Of a DNA stretch of 64,000 nucleotides, positions 35,392-44,046 are shown piece by piece. Source of the DNA: Sphingobacteriales bacterium 44-61. GTDB taxonomy: Bacteria; Bacteroidota; Bacteroidia; Chitinophagales; Chitinophagaceae. Under the pieces are notes generated by a model. The model did not search any database. It had not been told where the DNA came from and saw nothing but the letters and a program-made list of their open reading frames with translations. Location of the stretch: the NCBI GenBank assembly GCA_001898405.1, contig MKTW01000002.1, positions 187,719 through 251,718 of the forward strand. Direction: 5' to 3'. Position numbers and translations under genes: made by a program. The number at the start of each line of letters is the position of its first letter. The first letter of the stretch is position 1.

Positions 35392-36521
35392 TGAACAAAC
35401 ACCTTCACATAGTATGCCTGGATACGCCCTGGCCGGCCGATTATGGCGGGGCAATTGATATGATGAACCGGATCATGACACTGCATGAACTGGGTATCCG
35501 GATCCATCTTCATTACTTCAACTATAACGAACGCGGTACCCCCAATGAACTGAACCAGTACTGCGAAACCATCAACGTATATGAAAGGGAAACACTGAAA
35601 AAAGGGTTTTCCTTTAAGCTGCCTTTTATTGTTTCGTCGCGCATTAATGAGGAGCTTATCAGCCGGCTGAAGCAGGACAACTACCCTATCCTGCTCGAAG
35701 GCATCCATTGCACAGGCATTTTGCAAAACCTTGACCTGACAGACCGGAAGATCATTGTGCGGATGCATAATGAAGAAAGCATTTACTATAAGGAACTGGC
35801 AAGAGTGGAAACCTTTCTTCCGAAAAAACTGTATTTCTTCAATGAAAGCCGCTTATTAAAAAAATATTCCGCTCATCTTCCCAAGCAATGCACCTATGCC
35901 TGCGTATCAGGAAATGATATTGATTCGCTGAAAAATATTTACCAGCTCGATAATGTCCGCTTCCTTCCTACTTTCCCAACCTGGCAAAAGGTGAATGGTG
36001 AAGAAGGACAGGGCAATTTCTGTTTATACCACGGCAATCTTTCAGTACCGGAGAATGAGAAAGCTGCTTTGTGGCTTCTCTGCAATGTGGTTACCAAGGC
36101 AAGAGCGCCGTTCATTATTGCCGGTAAAAAGCCATCGAAAAGGTTATTGAAAGTGGCGGAGCTCTGCCAGCACACCTGCCTGGTGGCCGATCCTTCTGAA
36201 TCTGAAATGAACGACCTGGTGCGTAAAGCGCATATTCATGTATTGCCTTGCTTCAATAAAAATGTAACAGGCATCAGGCTTAAGCTGCTTCATGCTTTAT
36301 TTGAAGGGAGACATTGCCTGGTGAATGAACCCATGGTATCCGGTACCGGGCTGGAAGGCGCCTGTCATGTTGGTGCCAGCGCCAATGCATTTGCATCCAT
36401 CATCATGCAGCTCTATCATCAGCCATTTACACGGGAAGAAAAAGTGTTAAGGAAGCAATTACTGGGCAATACCTACGATAACGAAAAGAATACGCGTGAG
36501 CTTATTCAATGGTTATGGTAG
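35391..36521 (+). CDS. Glycosyltransferase (GT-B fold, second of pair)
   Basis: The 376-residue protein starts on the last base of the previous stop. The N-terminal half has CLDTPWPADYGGAIDMMNRI (about 9-28), the usual loop that follows strand 1 in GT4 enzymes, and the C-terminal half has LYHGNLSVPENEKAALWLL and CFNKNVTGIRLKLLHALFEG followed by a conserved Gly-rich loop. It is more divergent than its partner. The last 20 nt overlap the end of ftsE on the other strand. The pair probably acts in one glycan pathway; this is inference. Confidence 0.8.
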   Translation: MNKHLHIVCLDTPWPADYGGAIDMMNRIMTLHELGIRIHLHYFNYNERGTPNELNQYCETINVYERETLKKGFSFKLPFIVSSRINEELISRLKQDNYPILLEGIHCTGILQNLDLTDRKIIVRMHNEESIYYKELARVETFLPKKLYFFNESRLLKKYSAHLPKQCTYACVSGNDIDSLKNIYQLDNVRFLPTFPTWQKVNGEEGQGNFCLYHGNLSVPENEKAALWLLCNVVTKARAPFIIAGKKPSKRLLKVAELCQHTCLVADPSESEMNDLVRKAHIHVLPCFNKNVTGIRLKLLHALFEGRHCLVNEPMVSGTGLEGACHVGASANAFASIIMQLYHQPFTREEKVLRKQLLGNTYDNEKNTRELIQWLW

Positions 36522-37191
36522 CATTATCGATCACCCTGCCGCGCTCTGTGCGGATCATCCGGGCGGGGAATTTCTGCACTACGATATAATCATGCGTAGC
36601 CATCAGAATGGTGGTATTAAAATCCCTGGAGATATGGAACAGCAGGTTCATGATCTCATCCGATGTTTCCGGGTCAAGGTTACCGGTAGGCTCATCGGCA
36701 AGGATCAGTTTGGGAGAGTTGAGCAGGGCCCTGGCAATATCCACACGCTGTTGCTCGCCACCGCTTAGCTCAAAAGGCATTTTAAAGCCTTTTGCCTTGA
36801 GGCCTACTTTTTCCAGCACATCCTGTATTTTTTCATCCATCAGCCTGATATCCGTCCAGCCGGTGGCACGGAGCACAAACTTGAGATTATCGTTCACATT
36901 CCGGTCGGTCAGCAGTTGAAAATCCTGGAACACCACGCCCAGGTTGCGGCGCAGGAACGGTACTTTTTTCCAATCAAGGTTTTTCAGCCCGAAACCAGCA
37001 ACAGTGGCCTCTCCTTCTGTAAGGGCCAGTTCACCATAAAGAGTCTTTAAAAGGCTGGATTTTCCTGTTCCGGTCTTCCCTACGAGATATACAAATTCGC
37101 CCTTGTTAACCGTCAGGTTTACATCCTGTAAAATGAGATTATTACCCTGATAAATATTCGCGTGCTGTATTTCGATGATCGGCTCTGACAT
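36502..37191 (-). CDS. ftsE: Cell division ATP-binding protein FtsE
   Basis: FtsE is the ABC ATPase that works with FtsX to control cell-wall hydrolases at division. Start [15 protein letters not shown] at 37191 gives 229 residues, the family length. Walker A is GKTGTGKSS (about 37-45), the Q-loop VVFQDFQLL, the signature LSGGEQQR and Walker [13 protein letters not shown], followed by His in ATHDY. The FtsX gene is not adjacent. FtsE versus a LolD-like ATPase is judged from [13 protein letters not shown] and length. Confidence 0.88.
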   Translation of the reverse strand: MSEPIIEIQHANIYQGNNLILQDVNLTVNKGEFVYLVGKTGTGKSSLLKTLYGELALTEGEATVAGFGLKNLDWKKVPFLRRNLGVVFQDFQLLTDRNVNDNLKFVLRATGWTDIRLMDEKIQDVLEKVGLKAKGFKMPFELSGGEQQRVDIARALLNSPKLILADEPTGNLDPETSDEIMNLLFHISRDFNTTILMATHDYIVVQKFPARMIRTERGRVIDNATITIE

Positions 37192-37267
37192 TACTCCGTT
37201 CGTTTGCTGCAAAATAAGGCAAACTAAGGCGAAAACTGCCTTTTTTTTAATTAAACTAAAAAACTAG

Positions 37268-37298
37268 TTGTAAAACTAAAATATTAGTTATAGATTCG
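37268..37298 (+). promoter_or_regulatory. blaI promoter (TTG-N20-TAGATTCG)
   Basis: TTG at 37268-37270 and TAGATTCG at 37291-37298 (a variant of TAnnTTTG) are 20 nt apart, 55 nt before the blaI start. The spacer contains the dyad at 37274-37289. Confidence 0.5.
37274..37289. promoter_or_regulatory. Likely BlaI-type operator AACTAA-N4-TTAGTT
   Basis: A perfect 6-bp inverted repeat around 4 nt, lying between the -33 and -7 elements. A second palindrome AACTAGTT (37262-37269) overlaps the -33 box and a further AACTA half-site is just upstream. Autorepression by the downstream BlaI protein is inferred from position and from how this family works. Confidence 0.5.
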
Positions 37299-37352
37299 TT
37301 TTGTAATTCGCTGATCAACTCCGGTACATACCGGCCAAAACAATAATGAACA

Positions 37353-37724
37353 ATGAAAGCACTTACTAAAGCAGAAGAACAGGTGATGCAGGTTTTATGG
37401 AAGCTGGAGAAAGCTTTTTTGCGAGATATCGTGGATGCAATGCCTGAGCCAAAACCGCACCAGAACACTGTTGCCACCCTGTTAAAGATCTTAATGGAAA
37501 AAGAATTCGTTGCTATAAATGTAATGGGGCGGCAGCACCAGTATTATCCGCTGGTAAGCAAGGATGACTATTCAAAAAGAAGTATGAAGCAATTGGTGAA
37601 AGGATACTTTGAAGGTTCTTTCAGTAATGTTGTTTCCTTTCTTGTAAAGGAAAACAATATTTCGGTGGAAGAACTGGAAAGCCTTCTTCAGCAAATTAAA
37701 AAACAGCAAAACAACAGGAAATGA
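37353..37724 (+). CDS. BlaI/MecI/CopY family transcriptional repressor
   Basis: The 123-residue winged-helix repressor begins MKALTKAEEQVMQVLWKLEK, the family opening. The recognition helix region is PHQNTVATLLKILMEKEFVA (about 29-48), followed by the wing GRQHQYYPLVSKDDYSKRSMKQLV and a dimerisation helix. BlaI/MecI repressors are inactivated when a membrane M56 sensor signals. Here the partner gene starts within the stop (ATGA overlap), so the two are one operon. In Bacteroidota such pairs are common and need not concern beta-lactams; no beta-lactamase adjoins. Confidence 0.93.
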   Translation: MKALTKAEEQVMQVLWKLEKAFLRDIVDAMPEPKPHQNTVATLLKILMEKEFVAINVMGRQHQYYPLVSKDDYSKRSMKQLVKGYFEGSFSNVVSFLVKENNISVEELESLLQQIKKQQNNRK

Positions 37725-39667
37725 AAAGCTTGTTATTCTATCTTCTGCAGGTAGTGATTGTATCAGGCATTCTGTATGCTTATTATCATGTTGCACTGCG
37801 CAATAAGAAATTCCATCAGTACAACCGCTTTTATATCCTGGCGGCTGCACTGGTCAGCATACTGATCCCCTTCCTGAACATACCGGTCTATTTCACCAAT
37901 GGAGACACTTCTTCTGCCTGGTTATATTCCCTTCAGAACCTTTCCGGGCGTCAGGCTGTGATCATTACCCTGGAAGAAGGCGCAGCGGAAAATACTTTCA
38001 ACTGGCAGTCTTTATGGTATGTCTTGTATGCAGTGATCGGTTTGCTTGGATTGGCGCGCGTGCTGCTGTCTATAAGAAAACTGAAGAAACTGATGCGTGT
38101 GCATCCTACCGAACAACTGAACGGCATCCGTTTTATCAATACTGCAGAGCCTGGTACTCCTTTTTCTTTTTTCCGTTGGCTTTTCTGGAACAATAAGATT
38201 GAACTGGACTCACAAAAAGGGGAACAGATCTTCCGCCATGAAGTATTCCATATACAACAGAGACACAGCCTTGATATTATTTTAATGGAAATAGTGACCA
38301 TCGTTTTCTGGATCAACCCGGTTTTTCACCTGATGAAAAAAGAGTTGAAAGCCATCCATGAATTCCTGGCCGACCGGTTTGCTACCAATGAAACACAGAA
38401 ATGGGAATATGCGGAGATGTTGCTGATGCAAGCCCTGAACACCCAGCACCAACTTGTTCATCCTTTTTTTCATAACCAGATAAAAAGACGTATAGCCATG
38501 ATTACAAATCCCCACAAAACAAGCCACCAATACCTGCGCAAACTGCTGGTATTGCCGTTGGCAGCATTATTAGTCACCCTGTTTGCTTTCAGCTACAGGG
38601 AAAAACAATCCGACTCCCTTTTAAACGAAAACAACTTGCCGGAACAATCTCCTTTGTTTCTATCAGACACTATGCCTGTCATAAAGGAAGTTAGAATAGA
38701 AGAAGTTAAAGCGGATGTTGCAGCTAATGGAAGAGTGTCCGCCAACAATGCAAAAGCCATTGCTAAATATGGCGAAAGGGCCAGGAACGGCGTAGAGGAA
38801 TATATAGGCACCACAATCGACACTACCGGGCCAAAGAAACAGCCTGTCCGGATAACTTTCCGGGGTACAGCTTTAACCGGCAAGGAGCCGCTCATCATTC
38901 TAGATGGCAAAGAACTGGAAAGAGAGCCATCAAAATCAGCCCTGGCAGGTATTGAGCCAGACAACATTGAATCCATTAGGGTATTAAAAGATTCTGCTGC
39001 CACCCTCCGGTATGGAACAAAAGCTGAAAACGGCGTACTGGAGATCACTACCAAGAAAACGCTTAAACTTTCTCCCGTTACCATCCCAGATAATGTAGAA
39101 GTCACTGATATTAATGTTGCCAATAAACGGGCTGCTTCTTTCCAGGCAGATGAAATAGTTGTTCAAGGGTATGCTACAAAGGCAGATAAGAAAGATGCGG
39201 AACTGAAAGAAGTTACCGTTGTTGGATACGGCAAAAAGAAGACCGATCAAACAAATGCAGGGCTGGAAGAAGTAACCGTTGTCGGCCATCCGGTCAGACG
39301 CAGTGATGCTGTAAAGGTCACCGGTCAGGCGATAGACGTTCAGCAATCCTCCTCCGCTCCAAAAACGGAAAGCCTGAAACTTGAAGAAGTTACCGTAAAC
39401 GGCGTCTTTAGCAGCTCTGCGGTCGTTTATCCCAATCCGGCTTCCAATACCGTTATGTTAAAATTGAATGCCAATGAGGGTGGAGACGTTATTATTCGTA
39501 TACTTGATATGTCAGGCAAAGAAAAATTGCGCACAAAAGCGACACTGATAAAAGGAAGCAACACCACATCTGTTTCGACAGAGCATCTTACTCCAGGAAC
39601 TTACATCATCAGGGTTGACGGGCAGAAACAAAACCTGCATTCATCCTTTAAATTATTGAAAGAGTAA
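37721..39667 (+). CDS. M56 (BlaR1-like) membrane metallopeptidase sensor with TonB-plug-like segment and type IX sorting domain
   Basis: The 648-residue protein has membrane helices near 3-22, 36-55, 97-117, 183-203 and 272-291. The zinc site is HEVFH (173-177) with a third ligand likely Glu214 (HEFLADRF). After the last helix a plug-like segment (386-446) reads EPLIILDGKEL, then IEPDNIESIRVLKDSAATLR and YGTKAENGVLEITTKK, as in TonB receptors. Three or four SusC-like strands follow (EIVVQGYA 478-485, KEVTVVGYG 497-505, EEVTVVGHP 516-524, EEVTVNGVF 555-563). The C terminus (568-648; VVYPNPASNTVMLKL) is a type IX secretion C-terminal domain. No penicillin-binding sensor domain is present. Confidence 0.9.
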   Translation: MKSLLFYLLQVVIVSGILYAYYHVALRNKKFHQYNRFYILAAALVSILIPFLNIPVYFTNGDTSSAWLYSLQNLSGRQAVIITLEEGAAENTFNWQSLWYVLYAVIGLLGLARVLLSIRKLKKLMRVHPTEQLNGIRFINTAEPGTPFSFFRWLFWNNKIELDSQKGEQIFRHEVFHIQQRHSLDIILMEIVTIVFWINPVFHLMKKELKAIHEFLADRFATNETQKWEYAEMLLMQALNTQHQLVHPFFHNQIKRRIAMITNPHKTSHQYLRKLLVLPLAALLVTLFAFSYREKQSDSLLNENNLPEQSPLFLSDTMPVIKEVRIEEVKADVAANGRVSANNAKAIAKYGERARNGVEEYIGTTIDTTGPKKQPVRITFRGTALTGKEPLIILDGKELEREPSKSALAGIEPDNIESIRVLKDSAATLRYGTKAENGVLEITTKKTLKLSPVTIPDNVEVTDINVANKRAASFQADEIVVQGYATKADKKDAELKEVTVVGYGKKKTDQTNAGLEEVTVVGHPVRRSDAVKVTGQAIDVQQSSSAPKTESLKLEEVTVNGVFSSSAVVYPNPASNTVMLKLNANEGGDVIIRILDMSGKEKLRTKATLIKGSNTTSVSTEHLTPGTYIIRVDGQKQNLHSSFKLLKE

Positions 39668-39712
39668 GGTGTGAACGTTAGTAATGCTTCCAGTAAAAGC
39701 GCAACTAAAACT

Positions 39713-40888
39713 TTACTTGTATTCAATCATCCCCGCCACTGTTTTCACAGTAAGGCGGGCTTGTTTTTCAGCCTCTTCCACCCTGCCGATAATGCGGGCT
39801 TCCACGCCAAAGCTTTCTGAAATACTGATCAGTTTTGCTGCATCTTTTTCTGTAGTATAAATTTCAAGACGGGTGCCCATATTGAATACCTGGTACATTT
39901 CCCGTTCGTCTGCGCCACTGGCTTTTTGAATAAGATCGAAGATTACAGGAGGAGTAAACAAATTATCTTTCAGGATATGTACATTTTCCGGTACATATTT
40001 CAGGCATTTGGTTTGCCCCCCACCGCTGCAATGGATCAATCCTTTAATACTGTCAAAATGGTTTTCCAGCAATTCTTTCAGCACAGGCGCAAAAGTGCGG
40101 GTGGGAGAAAGCAATAGCTGACCAATACTCAATTTCTTTCCGTCAACCTCTACTTCATCTTTCATGCGATGGGGCCCGATATAAACCACTGAATCGTCGA
40201 GCGAGTTATCAAACGATTCAGGAAAACGCTGTCCATAGCTTTTATGCAGCACGTCATGCCTTGCGCTGGTAAGGCCGTTGCTGGCAAGGCCGCTGTTGTA
40301 TGCTGCTTCATATTTCGCCTGGCCAAACCCTGCGAGCCCGACGATCACCTGGCCGGCTGCAATTTTTTCATTGGTGATCAGTTTTGCCTTGGGCCAGCGC
40401 GCCGTCATGGTACCATTTACGGCCATGGTCCTTACCACATCGCCTACATCAGCCGTTTCCCCGCCCATATAGGTGATGTTGACCCCGAATTGCTTCATGG
40501 TGTCAAAGAATTCCTGGCTGCCGTTGATCACGGCTTCCAGCACTTCAGCAGGGATCAATTGTTTATTGCGGTCGATCGTGGAGGAAAACAATAGCTGGTC
40601 GTAGATGCCTACACAAAGCAGGTCGTCGAGGTTCATGACAATCGCATCCTGGGCAATCCCTTTCCATACGGAAAGATCGCCGGTTTCCTTCCAGTAGAGA
40701 TAAGCAAGTATACTTTTGGTGCCGGCGCCGTCGGCATGCATTACGTTCACCCAGTTGTCGTCGCCACACAACACATCTGCATATATTTTGCAAAAAGCTT
40801 TGGGGTAAAGGCCTTTATCAAGTTTTTTGGTGGCGGCATGCACTTCTTCCTTCTGTGCAGAAACACCGCGTTTGGTATACAGGCTCAT
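39713..40888 (-). CDS. purM: Phosphoribosylformylglycinamidine cyclo-ligase PurM (AIR synthase)
   Basis: PurM closes the imidazole ring of purines using ATP. The 391-residue protein is the longer Bacteroidota form. Conserved pieces are MHADGAGTKSILAYLYW (about 50-66, substrate/ATP region), AIVMNLDDLLCVG (about 83-95), MGGETADVGDVVR (about 142-154) and the C-terminal IHCSGGGQTKCLKYVP. It is divergent from ribF, and both have short leaders with -7 elements in the 71-nt gap. Confidence 0.9.
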   Translation of the reverse strand: MSLYTKRGVSAQKEEVHAATKKLDKGLYPKAFCKIYADVLCGDDNWVNVMHADGAGTKSILAYLYWKETGDLSVWKGIAQDAIVMNLDDLLCVGIYDQLLFSSTIDRNKQLIPAEVLEAVINGSQEFFDTMKQFGVNITYMGGETADVGDVVRTMAVNGTMTARWPKAKLITNEKIAAGQVIVGLAGFGQAKYEAAYNSGLASNGLTSARHDVLHKSYGQRFPESFDNSLDDSVVYIGPHRMKDEVEVDGKKLSIGQLLLSPTRTFAPVLKELLENHFDSIKGLIHCSGGGQTKCLKYVPENVHILKDNLFTPPVIFDLIQKASGADEREMYQVFNMGTRLEIYTTEKDAAKLISISESFGVEARIIGRVEEAEKQARLTVKTVAGMIEYK

Positions 40889-40904
40889 GCTTGAATTTAA
40901 GGCG

Positions 40905-40912
40905 CAAAATTA
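40905..40912 (-). promoter_or_regulatory. purM -7 element
   Basis: Minus-strand TAATTTTG fits TAnnTTTG, 16 nt before the purM ATG. Confidence 0.45.
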
Positions 40913-40942
40913 GCTAAAATGTCTGAGTTAAGTATCGTTAAC

Positions 40943-40950
40943 TATCTTCG
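40943..40950 (+). promoter_or_regulatory. ribF -7 element
   Basis: TATCTTCG is a one-base variant of TAnnTTTG and ends 9 nt before the ribF ATG. Confidence 0.4.
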
Positions 40951-40959
40951 CATTTCTTT

Positions 40960-41895
40960 ATGCAAATTCACAAAAACCTGGATCAGTTACCGGAATTCCG
41001 GAATGCAGTGGTAACGATCGGCACTTTCGACGGGGTGCATGCCGGCCACCGGCAGATCATAGATGAGCTGTTGCGCGAAGCCCGCGCCATTAACGGGGAA
41101 ACGGTGATCATTACCTTTCATCCCCATCCCCGCAAAATCGTTTCTTCTACCATACTGGGCATCCGGCTGATCAATACCCTTGAAGAAAAGATCGAACTGC
41201 TGGAACAGTTGGGCATCGACCATCTGGTGATCGTCCCCTTTACTGATGCTTTTGCCAACCAGCAAGCTGAAGACTATGTGGAACATTTCCTGGTAAAGCG
41301 GTTCCATCCGCACACCATCATTATCGGTTATGACCATCGTTTTGGCAGGGAGCGGAAAGGCGATTACCGCCTGCTGGAATTGCTGGCACCGCGTTTTCAT
41401 TACCAACTCAAAGAAATTCCCAAGCACATACTCGACGAAATAGCCATCAGTTCAACCCGCATCCGCGAAGCACTGCTCGAAGGCAGGGTTGAAACCGCTG
41501 ATAAACTGCTGGGCTATGAATTCTTTTTCTCCGGCACAGTCGTCGACGGGGATAAACTGGGCCGGAAACTGGGCTACCCTACTGCCAATATCCAGGTGCC
41601 GGATGAAGAAAAGATCATTCCAGGCAATGGAATCTATGCAGTATATGCCGCCATCCCGCAGCATAAGAATGGCCAGCGTTTGAAGGGGATGATGAGCATT
41701 GGCTTCCGCCCTACTGTGGATGGCAAGAAAAGGGTAATTGAAGTAAACCTCTTTGATTTCAGCCAGGACATTTACGGGCTCACTTTACGTATCTATGTAA
41801 AAAAATATCTCCGTGAGGAGATAAAATTTGATTCGCTGGAAGCGTTGGTGAAGCAGATCGATCAGGATAAAATAGATAGCCTTAAGATATTATAG
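40960..41895 (+). CDS. ribF: Bifunctional riboflavin kinase / FAD synthetase RibF
   Basis: RibF turns riboflavin into FMN and FAD. The 311-residue protein has the nucleotidyltransferase half with TIGTFDGVHAGHRQII (about 20-35, HxGH) and GYDHRFGRERKGDY (about 127-140), and the kinase half with KLGYPTANIQ (about 205-214; PTAN) and a flavin-binding C-terminal region (RPTVDGKKRVIEVNLFDF). Length and domain order are standard. No FMN riboswitch fits in the short leader. It faces a lipoprotein gene across a long inverted repeat. Confidence 0.96.
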   Translation: MQIHKNLDQLPEFRNAVVTIGTFDGVHAGHRQIIDELLREARAINGETVIITFHPHPRKIVSSTILGIRLINTLEEKIELLEQLGIDHLVIVPFTDAFANQQAEDYVEHFLVKRFHPHTIIIGYDHRFGRERKGDYRLLELLAPRFHYQLKEIPKHILDEIAISSTRIREALLEGRVETADKLLGYEFFFSGTVVDGDKLGRKLGYPTANIQVPDEEKIIPGNGIYAVYAAIPQHKNGQRLKGMMSIGFRPTVDGKKRVIEVNLFDFSQDIYGLTLRIYVKKYLREEIKFDSLEALVKQIDQDKIDSLKIL

Positions 41896-41905
41896 CACTA
41901 ATGAC

Positions 41906-42000
41906 GCGAATAAAAACACGAATGGCGCTAAGGAAGTACTATAATTGAAATTTTTTATCGATACAGGAACTCCCTTAGCGCCATTCGTGTTTTTATTCGC
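41906..42000. repeat. 28-bp perfect inverted repeat between convergent genes
   Basis: Arms 41906-41933 and 41973-42000 are exact reverse complements around a 39-nt loop. The right arm is followed by more ATTCG-containing sequence (ATTCGC, ATTCGCG), so the unit is rich in ATTCG motifs. It may stop transcription from both ribF and the lipoprotein gene; its origin as a dispersed element is inference. Confidence 0.75.
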
Positions 42001-42014
42001 ACTATTCGCGTTAA

Positions 42015-42758
42015 TCAGTACTCTATTTTGAATTCCATCTTCGTTGCATCATCAAAAAAATCTGACATATCATTCTCAATCGTTACTTTCATTTTGTCTT
42101 CAGAAAGTTTGGCATTGGCGCCTTCCACTTTTTTGGCGGGGCGAGGCAGGTTGATCACGATCTTACTGGTGATCGGCATTCCCTGCTCGCTTACTTCTTT
42201 CAATGCCTGTGCGCCTTTATCGTCTCCAATGGCTGCATATTTTTCCTTGTTCAGTTTTCTTTCAATAAGCCCTGTGCTGTAGGTGGTGGTAAAATAATCA
42301 TCAATGGATGCCTGGGGCATTTCATCATCCGGCACACCTGCATTTTTACCGCTCATTGATTTCATTCCTTCCTGGGTCATTTTGCCGGATAATTTATCCA
42401 GTTTGGCCAGCTCGCCGATATTGGCAAAAGGGAAATTCATTTTTGCAACGAATTTGTCGTCTTCCATGTTCATGATCATGTTCATGGTACCTTTTTTAAC
42501 CAGTTCTTTTTCTTCAGGAGTTGCGCTATCAAGGCTGTCTGCCAGGCTTGCAAAAGAAACGGTAGTATCTATAGCTTTCTGGCTTTTCATTTCCTCCCCT
42601 TTTCCGGACATTTTAGCGATGCCGATAAGCTGGCTCATGTCCACGGTTGTGCTCATAGAACCATCGCCATTACTGCCGATAACGATCTCACGGGTGGTTT
42701 CGCAACTGGTTAAAAAGAACAGGGCTGCTGCAAAGGATAAGAGGGAAAGTCTTTTCAT
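42015..42758 (-). CDS. Uncharacterised lipoprotein, 247 aa
   Basis: A lipoprotein signal ends in lipobox LTSC (Cys19). The mature protein begins ETTREIVIGSNGDGSMSTTVDMS and carries many Lys, Met and Asp residues, with beta-strands at the end (KMKVTIENDMSDFFDD, MEFKIEY). The pattern of an N-terminal strand followed by a Met-rich helical middle is seen in Bacteroidota lipoproteins with no known role. I do not recognise a domain. It is convergent with ribF and lies downstream of holA on the same strand (62 nt gap). Confidence 0.75.
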   Translation of the reverse strand: MKRLSLLSFAAALFFLTSCETTREIVIGSNGDGSMSTTVDMSQLIGIAKMSGKGEEMKSQKAIDTTVSFASLADSLDSATPEEKELVKKGTMNMIMNMEDDKFVAKMNFPFANIGELAKLDKLSGKMTQEGMKSMSGKNAGVPDDEMPQASIDDYFTTTYSTGLIERKLNKEKYAAIGDDKGAQALKEVSEQGMPITSKIVINLPRPAKKVEGANAKLSEDKMKVTIENDMSDFFDDATKMEFKIEY

Positions 42759-42820
42759 GTTTTATTATTTGATACGGCAAGATAAGTCGTTGGAGAAACA
42801 AAAAAAATAAAACCCGTTCC

Positions 42821-43819
42821 TCAGGCCACGATTTTATACACCATTTCCTTCAGCAGGGAAGCGTCTTCTGTGCCGGCTGCATTGATCCCTATGCTTTTGA
42901 GGTTGTACTGGTGGAGCAGCAGCAATATTTTTTCCACACCATTATAATCGTAGGTCCTGGCAGCCTGCATATAATCCTTTACGAAAAAAGGGCTGACGCC
43001 GAGTGCGGAAGCCACCGCTTTTTCGTCCTGCGAGCCGGCGCCGAAAACCATGAACACTTTGCTGAAAAAGCTATACAGGGATGGAAGCACCAGTTGTATC
43101 GGCGCTGCTTTGGGATTGGATTCGAAATACTGGATGATGCGGATGCTTTTGGGCAGGTCTTTTTTCGCCAGGGCGGCCTGCAATTCAAATACATTAAAAT
43201 CCTTGCTGACGCCTACGAATTCCTCGATATCTTCTTCGGTAATATTCTTGCGCTTACCGAGATTGACAGAAATTTTTTCGATCTCATTTTCGATCCTGCT
43301 CAGGTCATTGCCGATATGGTCGATCAAAAGTGCCAGGCCTTTGGGGGAAATGGTGAGCTCTTTTGAGCGAAGCAGTTCCTGTGTCCATTCAGGCAACTGG
43401 CTGTCGTAGATCTTTTTGGTACTGATGAAAACGCCTTTTTCTTTAAGCGTTTTGGCAAATTTGGTGCGACCGTCTACTTTTTTGTCTTTATACGATACCA
43501 CAAATACGGTTGAAGCCAAAGGATTTTCTACATATCCTTCCAGTTTTTCAACATCGCGCATTTGCTGCGCTTCTTTTAACAAAACCACTTGCCGCTCTGC
43601 AAACATGGGGTATCGCCTGCAGGCATTCACGATATCGGCCCAGGAAGAATCCCTGCCGTAAAAAACCGAAAGGTTAAATGAAGCTTCGCTTTCCGGGAGA
43701 AGATGATGCTCTGCATAATCCATCACTTTGTCGATAAAATATTCTTCCTCACCTTCCAGCCAATAGACAGGTTTAAACACCCCCTTTTTCCATTCCGCTA
43801 TGATTTTTTCAACCGCCAT
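42821..43819 (-). CDS. holA: DNA polymerase III subunit delta HolA
   Basis: HolA opens the sliding clamp as part of the clamp loader. The 332-residue protein has the family layout: an N-terminal AAA-like domain beginning KPVYWLEGEEEYFIDKVMDY (about 16-35), a strand VFVVSYKDKKVDGRTKF, a middle lid domain with DLSRIENEIEKI, and a C-terminal collar (SLYSFFSKVFMVF). The ATP-binding residues are absent, as expected for delta. Length is normal. Confidence 0.88.
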   Translation of the reverse strand: MAVEKIIAEWKKGVFKPVYWLEGEEEYFIDKVMDYAEHHLLPESEASFNLSVFYGRDSSWADIVNACRRYPMFAERQVVLLKEAQQMRDVEKLEGYVENPLASTVFVVSYKDKKVDGRTKFAKTLKEKGVFISTKKIYDSQLPEWTQELLRSKELTISPKGLALLIDHIGNDLSRIENEIEKISVNLGKRKNITEEDIEEFVGVSKDFNVFELQAALAKKDLPKSIRIIQYFESNPKAAPIQLVLPSLYSFFSKVFMVFGAGSQDEKAVASALGVSPFFVKDYMQAARTYDYNGVEKILLLLHQYNLKSIGINAAGTEDASLLKEMVYKIVA

Positions 43820-43847
43820 AATACGCTAAGATACAGGCTTTAGCCAT

Positions 43848-43891
43848 TTTTTTGCGGAAGCTGCCGGGAAGTTTTCCCCGCCCGCAAAAAA
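43848..43891. other. Nested hairpin in the holA / coiled-coil gene divergent region
   Basis: TTTTTTGCGG (43848-43857) pairs with CCGCAAAAAA (43882-43891), and an inner GGGAA/TTCCC stem lies between. The divergent setting argues against a terminator; it may be a leader structure. Confidence 0.4.
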
Positions 43892-44046
43892 GTTTCTGGC
43901 ACGGTTTTCGGAATTGTGTTGCGCGAAGACACCCAACGCCGTTGTTAACCTTGGAAAAAACCACTTATCTATCTGAAAATCTACTATTCATTTAGCGAAA
44001 CTTTAGCACTACATTTAAAATTTTAAAAATTTAAAAACCCATCTAT

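Noticed and set aside
40889-40959. FMN riboswitch upstream of ribF
   Set aside because: The 71-nt divergent gap is too short and lacks the conserved RFN core.
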